Source: Bacteroidetes bacterium UBA1312 (lineage in GTDB: Bacteria; Bacteroidota; Bacteroidia; Chitinophagales; Chitinophagaceae). Taken from it: DNA of 59,065 bases. The translations under genes were made by a program, and so were the position numbers. The notes under the pieces were generated by a model, which saw only the letters and a program-made list of their open reading frames with translations, ran no database searches and was not told the origin of the DNA. The stretch is taken from NCBI GenBank assembly GCA_002307135.1, contig DBTQ01000037.1, positions 1-59,065 of the forward strand, read 5' to 3'. How positions within the stretch are numbered: the stretch's first letter is position 1; each line of letters opens with the position of its first letter. Shown in pieces: positions 18,469 through 26,554 of the stretch.

Positions 18469-19716
18469 TTGTCATTAAAATCCACCTTCCTACAAAAAAA
18501 TGAAGCGGTACAACACCCTCTTTTCAGAAAGTACCTAAGCTTTCGTTTATTTCTGATCTGCGCCCTTAACATGCAGACTACAATATTGGCTTACTGGATA
18601 TTTAATATCACAAACGATGTTCGGAGTGTCGGGGAGTTAGGGCTATGGGAAGCAATACCAGCTATTACATGTAGTCTTTTCTCAGGTCATTTTGTAGATC
18701 AAAAAGAAAAGAAAAAATTACTCCTGACCTGTACCTTAATCTATATTCTGCTGGCACTGTATTATCTTGCGCTCACCATATTGCATGGCGAAATGCTGTC
18801 CACTAAGGCAATTGTCCGTTTTGTATATTTAGGCATTCTTTTAGGAGGTGTTGTAAGATCATTTATCGGACCCGGCAGTTTTTCTATATTGGGTTTATTA
18901 GTTCCGCGCAGCATGTACCCCAACGCAACGGCTTGGAGTAGTACATCTTGGCAATTAGGTGCTGTATTGGGACCTCTGTTGGGGGGATTAATAATAGGAA
19001 TCGCCGGAATTAAAATAAGCTTTGGAGTTGTAGTACTCATCTTATTTATTCCATTAATCTCTATTATTCTTATCCCTGCACAAGAGATCATGCAGAAGGT
19101 AAAGGAACCAATTCTACAAAGTTTAAAACAAGGATTAGGCTTCGTATTTAACACCCCTGTTATTCTTTCCGTATTGTCCCTCGACATGTTTGCGGTGTTA
19201 TTTGGTGGTGCAGTTGCATTATTACCGGCTTATGCACGCGATATTTTAAAAATTGGAGAAATGGGCTTTGGGCTACTAAGAGCCGCTCCTGGTATTGGCG
19301 CTATAATTACCATGATGTTATTGTCTTTTATCCCATTGAAAACAAAACCAGGCATAAAATTATTATTCAGTATTGCAGGATTTGGTATATCTATTATTAT
19401 ATTTGGCATTTCACAGTCATTTATACTATCTCTGTTAATGTTAGTTTTAAGCGGTATGTTCGATGCAGTAAGTGTTGTAATACGAGGAACTATATTACAA
19501 TTGTACACTCCAGATGAAATGAGAGGACGAGTAGCAGCAGTCAATACAATGTTTATAAGTTCATCAAATGAACTAGGAGAAGTAGAAAGTGGTTACACTG
19601 CAGCTTGGATGGGAACTGTAAATTCGGTTGTTTTCGGCGGATCAATGACATTATTAGTTGTACTTATAACGTTATTTGCTGTTCCTTCATTAAGAGCTTT
19701 AAAATTAAATAAGTAA
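18469..19716 (+). CDS. MFS transporter
   Basis: This 415-residue protein has about twelve hydrophobic segments and features of the EntS-like MFS_3 group: 'GLWEAIPAITCSLFSGHFVDQKEKKK' with the cytoplasmic basic loop after helix 2, 'ATAWSSTSWQLGAVLGPLLGG' in helix 5, and 'LYTPDEMRGRVAAVNTMF' near residues 344-361. It probably exports a small molecule using the proton gradient. The start is a TTG at 18469; the next in-frame ATG would remove part of the first helix. A TATTTTTG box at 18435-18442 lies upstream. It diverges from the permease gene. Substrate cannot be inferred. Confidence 0.9.
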   Translation: MSLKSTFLQKNEAVQHPLFRKYLSFRLFLICALNMQTTILAYWIFNITNDVRSVGELGLWEAIPAITCSLFSGHFVDQKEKKKLLLTCTLIYILLALYYLALTILHGEMLSTKAIVRFVYLGILLGGVVRSFIGPGSFSILGLLVPRSMYPNATAWSSTSWQLGAVLGPLLGGLIIGIAGIKISFGVVVLILFIPLISIILIPAQEIMQKVKEPILQSLKQGLGFVFNTPVILSVLSLDMFAVLFGGAVALLPAYARDILKIGEMGFGLLRAAPGIGAIITMMLLSFIPLKTKPGIKLLFSIAGFGISIIIFGISQSFILSLLMLVLSGMFDAVSVVIRGTILQLYTPDEMRGRVAAVNTMFISSSNELGEVESGYTAAWMGTVNSVVFGGSMTLLVVLITLFAVPSLRALKLNK

Positions 19717-19726
19717 TTTTAAAGCT
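19695..19726 (+). terminator. Stem-loop at the end of the MFS gene
   Basis: A 13-bp perfect stem (19695-19707 with 19714-19726) has a 6-base loop. It overlaps the MFS stop codon and is followed by ACATATTTTTAA. It is A+T-rich with few G-C pairs, so termination strength is uncertain. Confidence 0.55.
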
Positions 19727-19954
19727 ACATATTTTTAATATAATAGTCATAATCATTTTTTTTGAACAGGATACTTTAAATAGAAAGCGAAAAACAACCA
19801 CATTTTAAGATGCATAATAGAAATAAACACATTTTTATTTACTAACTTTATTTAATAAAATTACATAATTTATCTTAGTTTAAAAGATACTAGGTATGCA
19901 AATTGATCTTTTGTTCATCAATTTGACAAAACGATATATATATTTTACAAATTG

Positions 19955-19970
19955 TGGCATAGTGTTTGTG
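19955..19970 (+). promoter_or_regulatory. Sigma-54-like -24/-12 element, distal
   Basis: The bases TGGCATAGTGTTTGTG align with the sigma-54 consensus TGGCACGNNNNTTGCW at the GG (-24) side and at TTG, with T instead of C at the -12 position. It lies about 130 bases before the first fibre-operon gene. It could also be read as a poor TAnnnTTTG -7 box. Confidence 0.35.
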
Positions 19971-20055
19971 CAATTCTTAACACACAAATCAATAGCCCCA
20001 AAAGCGTTAGAATATTTTAAGTATTGTTAATACATAAAATAGTTTTAAAATAAAG

Positions 20056-20071
20056 TGGCACGATATTTGAT
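20056..20071 (+). promoter_or_regulatory. Sigma-54-like -24/-12 element, proximal
   Basis: TGGCACGATATTTGAT matches 14 of the constrained or free positions of the sigma-54 consensus: TGGCACG exactly, correct spacing, then TTG with A in place of the usual C. The implied start point is about 20 bases before the ATG at 20101. It is the best of three such elements in the window. Confidence 0.5.
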
Positions 20072-20100
20072 AAAGAAACGGTACATAAGTTAATCCAAGA

Positions 20101-20619
20101 ATGAAAAAACATTTATTATCCATATTAATAATTTTGCTGAGTTCTAGCAGTTTGCTGGCGCAGGTGAAATTTGGGGATAATCGAACAACCATTCAGCCAG
20201 GATCTTTAATGGAGCTAGAAAGTACCAATAAAGGATTACTTAATGTACGCATGAATACAGCTCAAATGTTATCAATACCAGTATCACCAACGAGCAATGG
20301 GTTGATGATCTATAATACTGATAGTTCTTGCCTTTGTCTATATAATGGTACAAACTGGAAAAATCTTTGCGCTAACAGTTCAAGTTCGGGCTCTGGTACA
20401 AGAACAAAAATGGAGAAAATAATTTATACCGCTAATGACGGCGATTACATATTTGACTGTCCGAACATTGTATATGACGACAATTTTGTTCAAGTATTTA
20501 GGAACGGTGTACAAATCAATTTTACAGCAACAATCGGAACAACCAAAATAAAATTAGAATTAGCTGCCTATTGCAAAAAAGATGATGAAATAAAAATAGT
20601 ACAATTAGTCAATTATTAA
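20101..20619 (+). CDS. Secreted tail-fibre-like protein, first gene of the fibre operon
   Basis: This 172-residue protein has a signal peptide (MKKHLLSILIILLSSSSLLAQ). Residues about 34-90 read 'GSLMELESTNKGLLNVRM', then 'NGLMIYNTDS' and 'LYNGTNWKNLC'. This 'E(S/T)xxKG(L/F)L..RM ... YNGT.W' plan is common at the base of phage tail-fibre-like proteins encoded in Bacteroidota. A Ser/Gly linker follows, and the C-terminal 65 residues (YTANDGDYIFDC...VQVFRNGVQINF) match in plan the end of the next gene's product (YTATAGQTVFSV...VWVYRNGAKL). It has no T9SS sorting domain. I infer an extracellular or periplasmic fibre component. It is followed 100 bases later by the second fibre gene. Confidence 0.72.
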   Translation: MKKHLLSILIILLSSSSLLAQVKFGDNRTTIQPGSLMELESTNKGLLNVRMNTAQMLSIPVSPTSNGLMIYNTDSSCLCLYNGTNWKNLCANSSSSGSGTRTKMEKIIYTANDGDYIFDCPNIVYDDNFVQVFRNGVQINFTATIGTTKIKLELAAYCKKDDEIKIVQLVNY

Positions 20620-20719
20620 CCATTAAAAACAAATTAGTTAACCAATTAAACACGTTTACAAACAATTTAAAAAAATACAATCAACTAAAATTTTACAAAA
20701 CAATTAAAACCAATTAAAA

Positions 20720-21553
20720 ATGAGAAAAATTATCTTAGCCGTTGCTGTTACCTTAGGAATCGTAGGTACAGCCAGTGCACAAAAAGTGACTACAAAAGTC
20801 ATTGACAACAAGGGTACCATTAAATGGGTAATAGACAGTACTACTGCTGTTATTACAAAAGGTGACAGTACAATTTTGTACGTAACTCCAAAACAATTAA
20901 AAGATTCATTAAAAGCCAATACCGACAGTGCTTACAATGGTATCACTAAAACAGGTCATAGCTTTGTATTAGGTGGAGCTTTAACACAACCGACTACAAT
21001 TACTACTACAGCTACAAACTTTCTAGCAATGACAGGTCTTCAATCTGGATCTCTTGCAACAGATAGTATCATGGTAGTAAACCCAACAACCGGACAATTA
21101 AAATTCATGTCTCCATCTTCACTATTTGCTAAATTAACTGCAAACAATGGTCTTACAAGAGTTGGTGACTCTATTCAATTGGGCGGAAATTTAACTAAAC
21201 CAACAACTATTACTACTACTGCAACAAACACACTTTCTATTCCTGGATTACAAAGTGGTGCTTCTACAGATAGTTTACTAGTAGCTGACCCAACAACAGG
21301 TCAATTGAAGAGAATTGCTCAAGGAGCTTTGCTACAAAGTGGTGATCAAAACTATACTGCTACAGCTGGCCAAACTGTTTTTAGTGTAACAGGTATGCCT
21401 GCTACTGCTTCTAAAGTTTGGGTTTATAGAAATGGTGCGAAATTATTAGCAACCACAGATTACACTGCAACTGCCGGAACATTAACTTTATCAAGTGGTA
21501 TGGGTAGTTTAGTTATCGCAGGAGATATAATTGAAGTAGAATGGGTTAAATAA
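20720..21553 (+). CDS. Secreted fibre protein with two NGL repeats and an RNG tip-like domain
   Basis: The 277-residue protein has a signal peptide (MRKIILAVAVTLGIVGTASAQ). After a short lead region with 'YVTPKQLKDSLKANTD' come two ~70-residue repeats, each with NG(I/L)T(K/R)xG......LGGxLTxPTTIT, then TNxL...GLQSG and 'DS(I/L)(M/L)V..PTTGQLK'. The last ~70 residues ('YTATAGQTVFSV', 'KVWVYRNGAKLLATTDYTAT', 'GDIIEVEW') match a domain I know from phage tail fibres. The same NGL repeat occurs six times in the next gene. Such Thr/Gly-rich repeats suggest a trimeric beta-structured shaft. There is no T9SS domain, so its export route past the outer membrane is unclear. Confidence 0.75.
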   Translation: MRKIILAVAVTLGIVGTASAQKVTTKVIDNKGTIKWVIDSTTAVITKGDSTILYVTPKQLKDSLKANTDSAYNGITKTGHSFVLGGALTQPTTITTTATNFLAMTGLQSGSLATDSIMVVNPTTGQLKFMSPSSLFAKLTANNGLTRVGDSIQLGGNLTKPTTITTTATNTLSIPGLQSGASTDSLLVADPTTGQLKRIAQGALLQSGDQNYTATAGQTVFSVTGMPATASKVWVYRNGAKLLATTDYTATAGTLTLSSGMGSLVIAGDIIEVEWVK

Positions 21554-21608
21554 TTGGTAGATTTTATAACCAATTATTTCATTGAAATTCCAAATACAAA
21601 TACAATGC

Positions 21609-21653
21609 GTTTTCAACAAATTAGTTCTAATTTAGAGCTAGTTTGTTGAAAAC
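21609..21653 (+). promoter_or_regulatory. Long hairpin just before the large fibre gene
   Basis: A 16-bp stem (21609-21624 with 21638-21653, one G-T type pair) has a 13-base loop. It ends 14 bases before the ATG at 21668 and has no T-run after it, so it is not a standard terminator. In the mRNA it would sit next to the ribosome-binding area. It may set relative expression of the fibre genes or protect an mRNA end. Confidence 0.5.
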
Positions 21654-21667
21654 ACAAATCAACCAGA

Positions 21668-24600
21668 ATGAAAAAAATTTATTTACTTCTCATATTATCG
21701 TTTTGTATTACCCTACAAGGTTTTGCACAGATAGCTATTGATCCAAAAGGAACAAGAATTTTGGTAGATAGCAGCAAATGGAAGTTTTCTGGTGTTAACA
21801 TTTACAATAAAAACACAGGTAATGTAGGCATTGGCAATACCAATCCTACTTATAAACTGGATGTAACAGGTAAATTCCGCGTGTCGGATAGCTTAATTGC
21901 TAATTCAGCACAAATCACTTCCTTATTATCAGGAAGCACTTCTGATAGTGTTGTCGTAGCTAACCCTACAACAGGATTACTAAAAAGAATCAACGCAAGT
22001 TCATTATCAGCTTTGGCAATGAAATATACGGATACCGCTGCCATGCTGCTTCCATATATGAGAGACGCGGATACCACTAGTATGTTAACCAACTATATAA
22101 ATGCTGCCAATAACGGATTAACAAAATCCGGTAAAACAGTACAATTAGGGGGAAATCTTACATCTGCTACTACAATTACAAATAACAGCAATACACTAAC
22201 TTTTGCGACCGGAGGGTCTGCTCTTAACATAACAGGGCTTACTGCCGGAGCTACAACAGATAGTTTATTAACCATCAACACTACAACTGGAAAAATCAAT
22301 AGAGTTACAAGCTCTATCCTTAATAAAAATGATAGTACTACTGCATCTAATGGATTGAACCTTGTTGGCAAAGATGTTAGATTGGGTGGCGCATTAACTG
22401 GTGCTACTTCTATAACAACAACAGGAACTAATACTCTTGCGATTACGGGATTGACAAGTGGCTCCATTACTACAGATAGTCTGATGGTATCGACAGCTGC
22501 TGGTGTTGTGAAACAAGTGAGTGCAAATCAATTAAATAAAATTGATAGTACTACTGCTAATAACGGTTTAACACTTACTGGTAAAAATATTCAACTTGGC
22601 GGCAATCTTACTTCCGCTACTACAATTACAAATAACACCAATACACTAACTTTTGCGACCGCAGGGTCTGCTCTTAATATAACAGGGCTTACTGCTGGGG
22701 CTACAACAGATAGTTTATTAACGATCAATACTACAACCGGGAAAATAAATAGAGTAACAAGCTCTATTCTAAATAAAAATGATAGCACTACTGCTTCTAA
22801 TGGTCTGAACTTAGTAGGTAAAGATGTAAGATTAGGGGGTGCATTAACTGGTGCTACTTCTATAACCGCAACAGGAACTAATACCTTAGCAATAAGTGGA
22901 TTACAAAGTGGGTCCACTAATGACAGTTTGGTAGTATCCGATGCAACAACTGGAGTGTTGAGGAGAATAACAACGAGTACTTTCTCTGGATGGTCATTAA
23001 CAGGAAATTCCGGAACTACTCCAGGAACTAATTTTATTGGCACAAAAGATAATGTAGATTTAGTATTTAAAATAAACAGCGTAGAATCTGGTCGTTTGAA
23101 TTTATTTAACCTCTCTACTACTTTTGGATATAGTTCACTCGCCGGTTATAAATCTACAGCAATTGGATATTCTGCTACAACTACCACAAATTCAGAAGCT
23201 GTGGCTGTGGGAAATAGTGCTACGGCTACATATCAAAGTGTTTCTGTTGGTTCTAATGCTACGACAACAGCAAACAGTGCTATCGCTGTGGGAAATGGAG
23301 CAACGGCTGCATATCAATCAACAGCAATTGGGGCAAATACTTCTGCTACAGGAAACAATTCAACTGTTATTGGATTTGGTGCTACGACATCACAAGCAAA
23401 TGCATTGATTTTAGGCGGCACGGGTGTTAAGGTTGGTATAGGAACATCAACCCCACTAAATGCGCTTGATGTAAATGCAGCTTCGAATCCATTAAAATTA
23501 AGTGGTTTAGTAAGTGGTGCGACAACAGATAGTGTATTAACTATAAATACATCAGGAGTTGTAAGAAGCATCAATTTCAATTCATTGGCTTCAGGAAGTG
23601 TTAAATACACTGATACCGCTGCCATGTTAGTACCTTATATGCGAGACGGAGATACTACAGGGATGCTAACTAATTATATAAATGCTGCGAGCAACGGATT
23701 AACCAAATCCGGGAAAACAGTGCAACTTGGCGGCGCTTTAACTGCCGCTACTACAATTACAACTACTGGAACGAATACACTTTCTATTACTGGGCTTACT
23801 AGTGGTTCTGTGGCTACTGACAGCTTTATGGTTGCTACTTCAGCCGGGGTAGTTAAACAGGTGAGCTTAAATCAATTAAACAAAAAAGATAGTACTACTG
23901 CCAGTAATGGTCTGACACTTGTAAATAAGGATGTTCAATTAGGCGGTTCTTTAACCAAAAAAGATACTATTACGACCTCTGCTACTAATACATTAGCCAT
24001 TGCCGGGCTCCAAAGCGGATCAATAACAACGGATAGCATATTAGTAGCGAATGGTACAAGTAACGCAATAGCGAGAATATCAGTAAATCAATTAAATCCT
24101 ATATCCGGATTATTACCTGCGACTAAAACAAATTCGATAGATAATACAACATTTGGACAAACTTGGACTTGGACAGGTTTAGGAACAAGTTCTGGATTGA
24201 CGCTAAACGCTAACAGCAATACAAGTACAAATGGTATTTTCAGTGTTGCAAATACTGCTGCTTCCGGTACCGGTATTGTAGCTAGGATACAATCTAATAG
24301 TACGGCAGGAACTGGTGTGACTGTTTTAGCAAATGGTAATGTAGGTGTGGGTAATTCTGCTCCCGCATCTGTTACAAGCACTACTAATAATACACCTACT
24401 AGTGCTTCTACAAATACTTTAGCTGTAAATGGTACAGTTGATGCTCCAATATATGCTTCTCCGGTACAAGCTTTAGGTAGTAAAACAGGGTCATTTACCT
24501 GGGATGTTAGCCTTGGAGCCAATGCATCGGTTACATTGACGGGTAATGGAACACTGGCTCTATCTAATCAGAAAAAAGGTATGTATGGATTAATAATCGT

Positions 24601-24772
24601 TAGCCAGGACGCAACGGGGGGAAGAACATTAACACTTCCTGCTGGGTCAAAAGTTATTAACGGAGGGGCAGGAGCTGCAACACTAACCACTACGGGCAGT
24701 GCATCAGACATACTAACGTTTTATTATGATGGCACAAACTACTGGTGGACTATTGGCAATAATTATAATTAA
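21668..24772 (+). CDS. Large secreted fibre protein: NGL repeats, YadA-like head, tail-fibre-like ends
   Basis: This 1034-residue protein has a signal peptide (MKKIYLLLILSFCITLQGFAQ). Near residue 54 'VGIGNTNPTYKLDVTGKFRV' is the phage-fibre 'VGIGT..P..KLDV.G' motif, seen again near 590 ('VGIGTSTPLNALDV'). Between and after these are six ~70-residue NGL...LGG...TTIT repeats. Residues about 480-590 hold short S-x-A-[I/V]-G-x-x-A repeats typical of trimeric YadA/Hep_Hag heads. The last ~90 residues include 'DATGGRTLTLPAGSKVINGG' and 'ILTFYYDGTNYWW', also fibre-like. No membrane anchor or T9SS domain is visible. I infer a long trimeric surface or released fibre. Its stop overlaps the next ATG (TAATG), indicating translational coupling. 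Confidence 0.78.
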   Translation: MKKIYLLLILSFCITLQGFAQIAIDPKGTRILVDSSKWKFSGVNIYNKNTGNVGIGNTNPTYKLDVTGKFRVSDSLIANSAQITSLLSGSTSDSVVVANPTTGLLKRINASSLSALAMKYTDTAAMLLPYMRDADTTSMLTNYINAANNGLTKSGKTVQLGGNLTSATTITNNSNTLTFATGGSALNITGLTAGATTDSLLTINTTTGKINRVTSSILNKNDSTTASNGLNLVGKDVRLGGALTGATSITTTGTNTLAITGLTSGSITTDSLMVSTAAGVVKQVSANQLNKIDSTTANNGLTLTGKNIQLGGNLTSATTITNNTNTLTFATAGSALNITGLTAGATTDSLLTINTTTGKINRVTSSILNKNDSTTASNGLNLVGKDVRLGGALTGATSITATGTNTLAISGLQSGSTNDSLVVSDATTGVLRRITTSTFSGWSLTGNSGTTPGTNFIGTKDNVDLVFKINSVESGRLNLFNLSTTFGYSSLAGYKSTAIGYSATTTTNSEAVAVGNSATATYQSVSVGSNATTTANSAIAVGNGATAAYQSTAIGANTSATGNNSTVIGFGATTSQANALILGGTGVKVGIGTSTPLNALDVNAASNPLKLSGLVSGATTDSVLTINTSGVVRSINFNSLASGSVKYTDTAAMLVPYMRDGDTTGMLTNYINAASNGLTKSGKTVQLGGALTAATTITTTGTNTLSITGLTSGSVATDSFMVATSAGVVKQVSLNQLNKKDSTTASNGLTLVNKDVQLGGSLTKKDTITTSATNTLAIAGLQSGSITTDSILVANGTSNAIARISVNQLNPISGLLPATKTNSIDNTTFGQTWTWTGLGTSSGLTLNANSNTSTNGIFSVANTAASGTGIVARIQSNSTAGTGVTVLANGNVGVGNSAPASVTSTTNNTPTSASTNTLAVNGTVDAPIYASPVQALGSKTGSFTWDVSLGANASVTLTGNGTLALSNQKKGMYGLIIVSQDATGGRTLTLPAGSKVINGGAGAATLTTTGSASDILTFYYDGTNYWWTIGNNYN
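22109..22908 (+). repeat. Tandem 450-bp intragenic duplication within the large fibre gene
   Basis: Two consecutive units of 450 bases (starting at 22109 and 22559), each coding for two NGL repeats, are very similar in DNA over most of their length, for example 22139-22440 against 22589-22890. Identity falls after about 22890, so the second unit is incomplete at DNA level. More distant copies of the same protein repeat start near 23690 and 23903 and twice in the preceding gene. Confidence 0.75.
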
Positions 24773-25641
24773 TGTATAGGTATCTAATCCTTTTTATAAT
24801 GCTTTTAACTATCAAAACATCATCTGGACAAAATAATCAGATGATGTTTTGGGCTTTAAACAAGTGTCCGCTCATGCTGAGTCAAATAAGTACAAAGGCT
24901 TCAGGAGCATATAGCTTACGCAGACTTAACTGTAATTATAAAGGTAAATGCATAAATGTTCGAAGAGGAACTAGTACTACAGGATCTACTACATCTGACA
25001 TTGGGTTTACGGCAACAGGAGACCTAGATACTGCTGCATTAAAAACTTTTTTAGGTGCTAACGGAGGATATATAGCCATTTGGTACGATCAAAGTGGAAA
25101 TGGAAAAAATCTAACTCAGTCAACTTCTGCTAACCAACCTCGAATCGCTAACAATTCAGGTGTAATTGACAGAGTAAATACAAAACCAACCATTACATTT
25201 CAAGACAATACAGATGAAATGTATGCCGCGGCAATGGATATACAAGCAATATCTGGAATAAGGAGCGCTTTTTCTGGCACAACCTCGGCGGGCTATCAAT
25301 ATCTAGTAAGCGTTCCCGCAGATTTTGATTTCTCAATTAGATGTGGTAATGTCACAGCTTGGAATTATGGAGACTTTAATACAGATGACTTTTGGCACAC
25401 CGGAGATATTTATGTAAATAATTCACCAACCACAGTTTATCCCGCTACCTTACATTCAGTATATACCTATTGTAGTACTGCAAGAACAGGCTCAACATTT
25501 TCATTAAGTACTACTTTTATGAGTAGAGGGATGAACGGAGGAAACCCTGTTTCTGAATTGATTATGTTCCCAACCATATTAGCAAGTGGTGAACGAGCAA
25601 CAATTTATCTCAATCAGAAATTATATTATGCATTACCTTAG
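24772..25641 (+). CDS. Secreted LamG/arabinofuranosidase-like domain protein, paralogue 1
   Basis: This 289-residue protein has a signal peptide ending near SSGQ. The mature start 'MMFWALNKCPLMLSQISTKA' is followed by 'AYSLRRL', 'INVRRGTS', 'DIGFTATGDLDTAAL' and 'IWYDQSGNGKNLTQST' (near residues 102-117), then a beta-sandwich with 'KPTITFQD' and a final 'SELIMFPTILASGERATIYL'. The YSLRRL...WYDQSGNG block occurs in GH54-type arabinofuranosidase catalytic domains and related concanavalin-like lectins. I cannot place the GH54 catalytic acids, so binding rather than hydrolysis is the safer reading. It starts on the stop codon of the fibre gene. No T9SS domain is seen. It is most like paralogue 2. 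Confidence 0.72.
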   Translation: MYRYLILFIMLLTIKTSSGQNNQMMFWALNKCPLMLSQISTKASGAYSLRRLNCNYKGKCINVRRGTSTTGSTTSDIGFTATGDLDTAALKTFLGANGGYIAIWYDQSGNGKNLTQSTSANQPRIANNSGVIDRVNTKPTITFQDNTDEMYAAAMDIQAISGIRSAFSGTTSAGYQYLVSVPADFDFSIRCGNVTAWNYGDFNTDDFWHTGDIYVNNSPTTVYPATLHSVYTYCSTARTGSTFSLSTTFMSRGMNGGNPVSELIMFPTILASGERATIYLNQKLYYALP

Positions 25642-25644
25642 AGC

Positions 25645-26547
25645 ATGGAAAAAAATGCCTACAATACGTACATTCTTTTTATACCAATTTTATTATTGGT
25701 CGGATGTACTGTTTTTAATAAAGCATTAGCTCAAAATGAACAGCGAATGTTTTGGGCTCTAAATAAATGTCCTTTAATGTTAAGTCAAATAAGTACAAAG
25801 GCATCAGGCGCTTACAGCTTACGAAAACTTTATTGTAATTATACAGGCAGAGCGATTAATGTGCGAAGAGGTACAAGTATTACAGGAACTACTACATCTG
25901 ACATTGGATTTACATCAACAGGAGACCTAGATACTACTGCATTAAAAACCTTTTTAGGCGCAAACGGAGGCTATTATATAGCCATTTGGTACGACCAAAG
26001 TGGAAATGGGAAAAATCTAACTCAGTCAACTTCTACTAACCAACCTCGAATCGCTAACAATTCTGGTATAATTGACAGAATAAATACAAAACCAACTATA
26101 ACATTTCAAGACATCAGTGATGAAATGTACGCCCCAACAATGGACATACAGGCATTTACATCAGTACGTCAAGTATCATCAAGTACAAGCCCAAGTACAA
26201 TGCAATACTTAGTAAGTGTTCCTCAAGATTTTGACTTTTCAATAAGATCTTCATCCACTACAGCCTTTACATATGGAGATTTTAACGCGGATGATTTTTG
26301 GAATACAGGAGGTCTTTATGTAAATAATATATCGACAACCACTTACCCATCTGTATTGCACAATCTCTATTCTTATACTGGTTCAGTTCACAGCAGCACA
26401 ACTTTTTCATTAAGTTCCACAGCTTTTTCCAGAGGTATGTTTGGAGGAGATCCTGTTTCTGAATTAATTGCATTTCCTTCCACCCTATCCAGTGGTGAAA
26501 GAACCATCATTTATGTAAATCATAAAGCTTATTATGCACTACCATAA
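25645..26547 (+). CDS. Secreted LamG/arabinofuranosidase-like domain protein, paralogue 2
   Basis: The 300-residue product is very close to paralogue 1: the block from 'FWALNKCPLMLSQISTKASG' through 'WYDQSGNGKNLTQST' to 'NTKPTITFQD' is nearly the same, also in DNA, which points to recent duplication or gene conversion. Differences gather in residues ~165-260. The leader differs: MEKNAYNTYILFIPILLLVGC holds a lipobox-like LVGC at residues 18-21, while a standard cleavage site also follows at ALAQ. The gene begins three bases after the paralogue 1 stop. The C terminus is '...YVNHKAYYALP', a variant of the shared ending. Function as in paralogue 1, inferred. Confidence 0.72.
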   Translation: MEKNAYNTYILFIPILLLVGCTVFNKALAQNEQRMFWALNKCPLMLSQISTKASGAYSLRKLYCNYTGRAINVRRGTSITGTTTSDIGFTSTGDLDTTALKTFLGANGGYYIAIWYDQSGNGKNLTQSTSTNQPRIANNSGIIDRINTKPTITFQDISDEMYAPTMDIQAFTSVRQVSSSTSPSTMQYLVSVPQDFDFSIRSSSTTAFTYGDFNADDFWNTGGLYVNNISTTTYPSVLHNLYSYTGSVHSSTTFSLSSTAFSRGMFGGDPVSELIAFPSTLSSGERTIIYVNHKAYYALP

Positions 26548-26554
26548 TATTTTC

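Larger units (their letters stand above)
19717..20100. other. 384-base intergenic region upstream of the fibre operon
   Basis: This is very A+T-rich with no credible reading frame. It contains the right arm of the MFS stem-loop at its left end and two sigma-54-like elements (19955-19970 and 20056-20071) in its right half. The stretch between is long enough to hold activator-binding sites, but I saw no clear inverted or direct repeat that would mark one. Confidence 0.6.

Noticed and set aside
22109..24100. CRISPR-like periodic repeats
   Set aside because: Repeats are about 200-240 bases, in frame and coding, with no short palindromic units or unique spacers.
21850..24522. Long open frames on the minus strand inside the fibre gene
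   Set aside because: They mirror the Thr/Ser/Gly-rich coding repeats on the plus strand, lack signal or domain features, and have no promoter or context.
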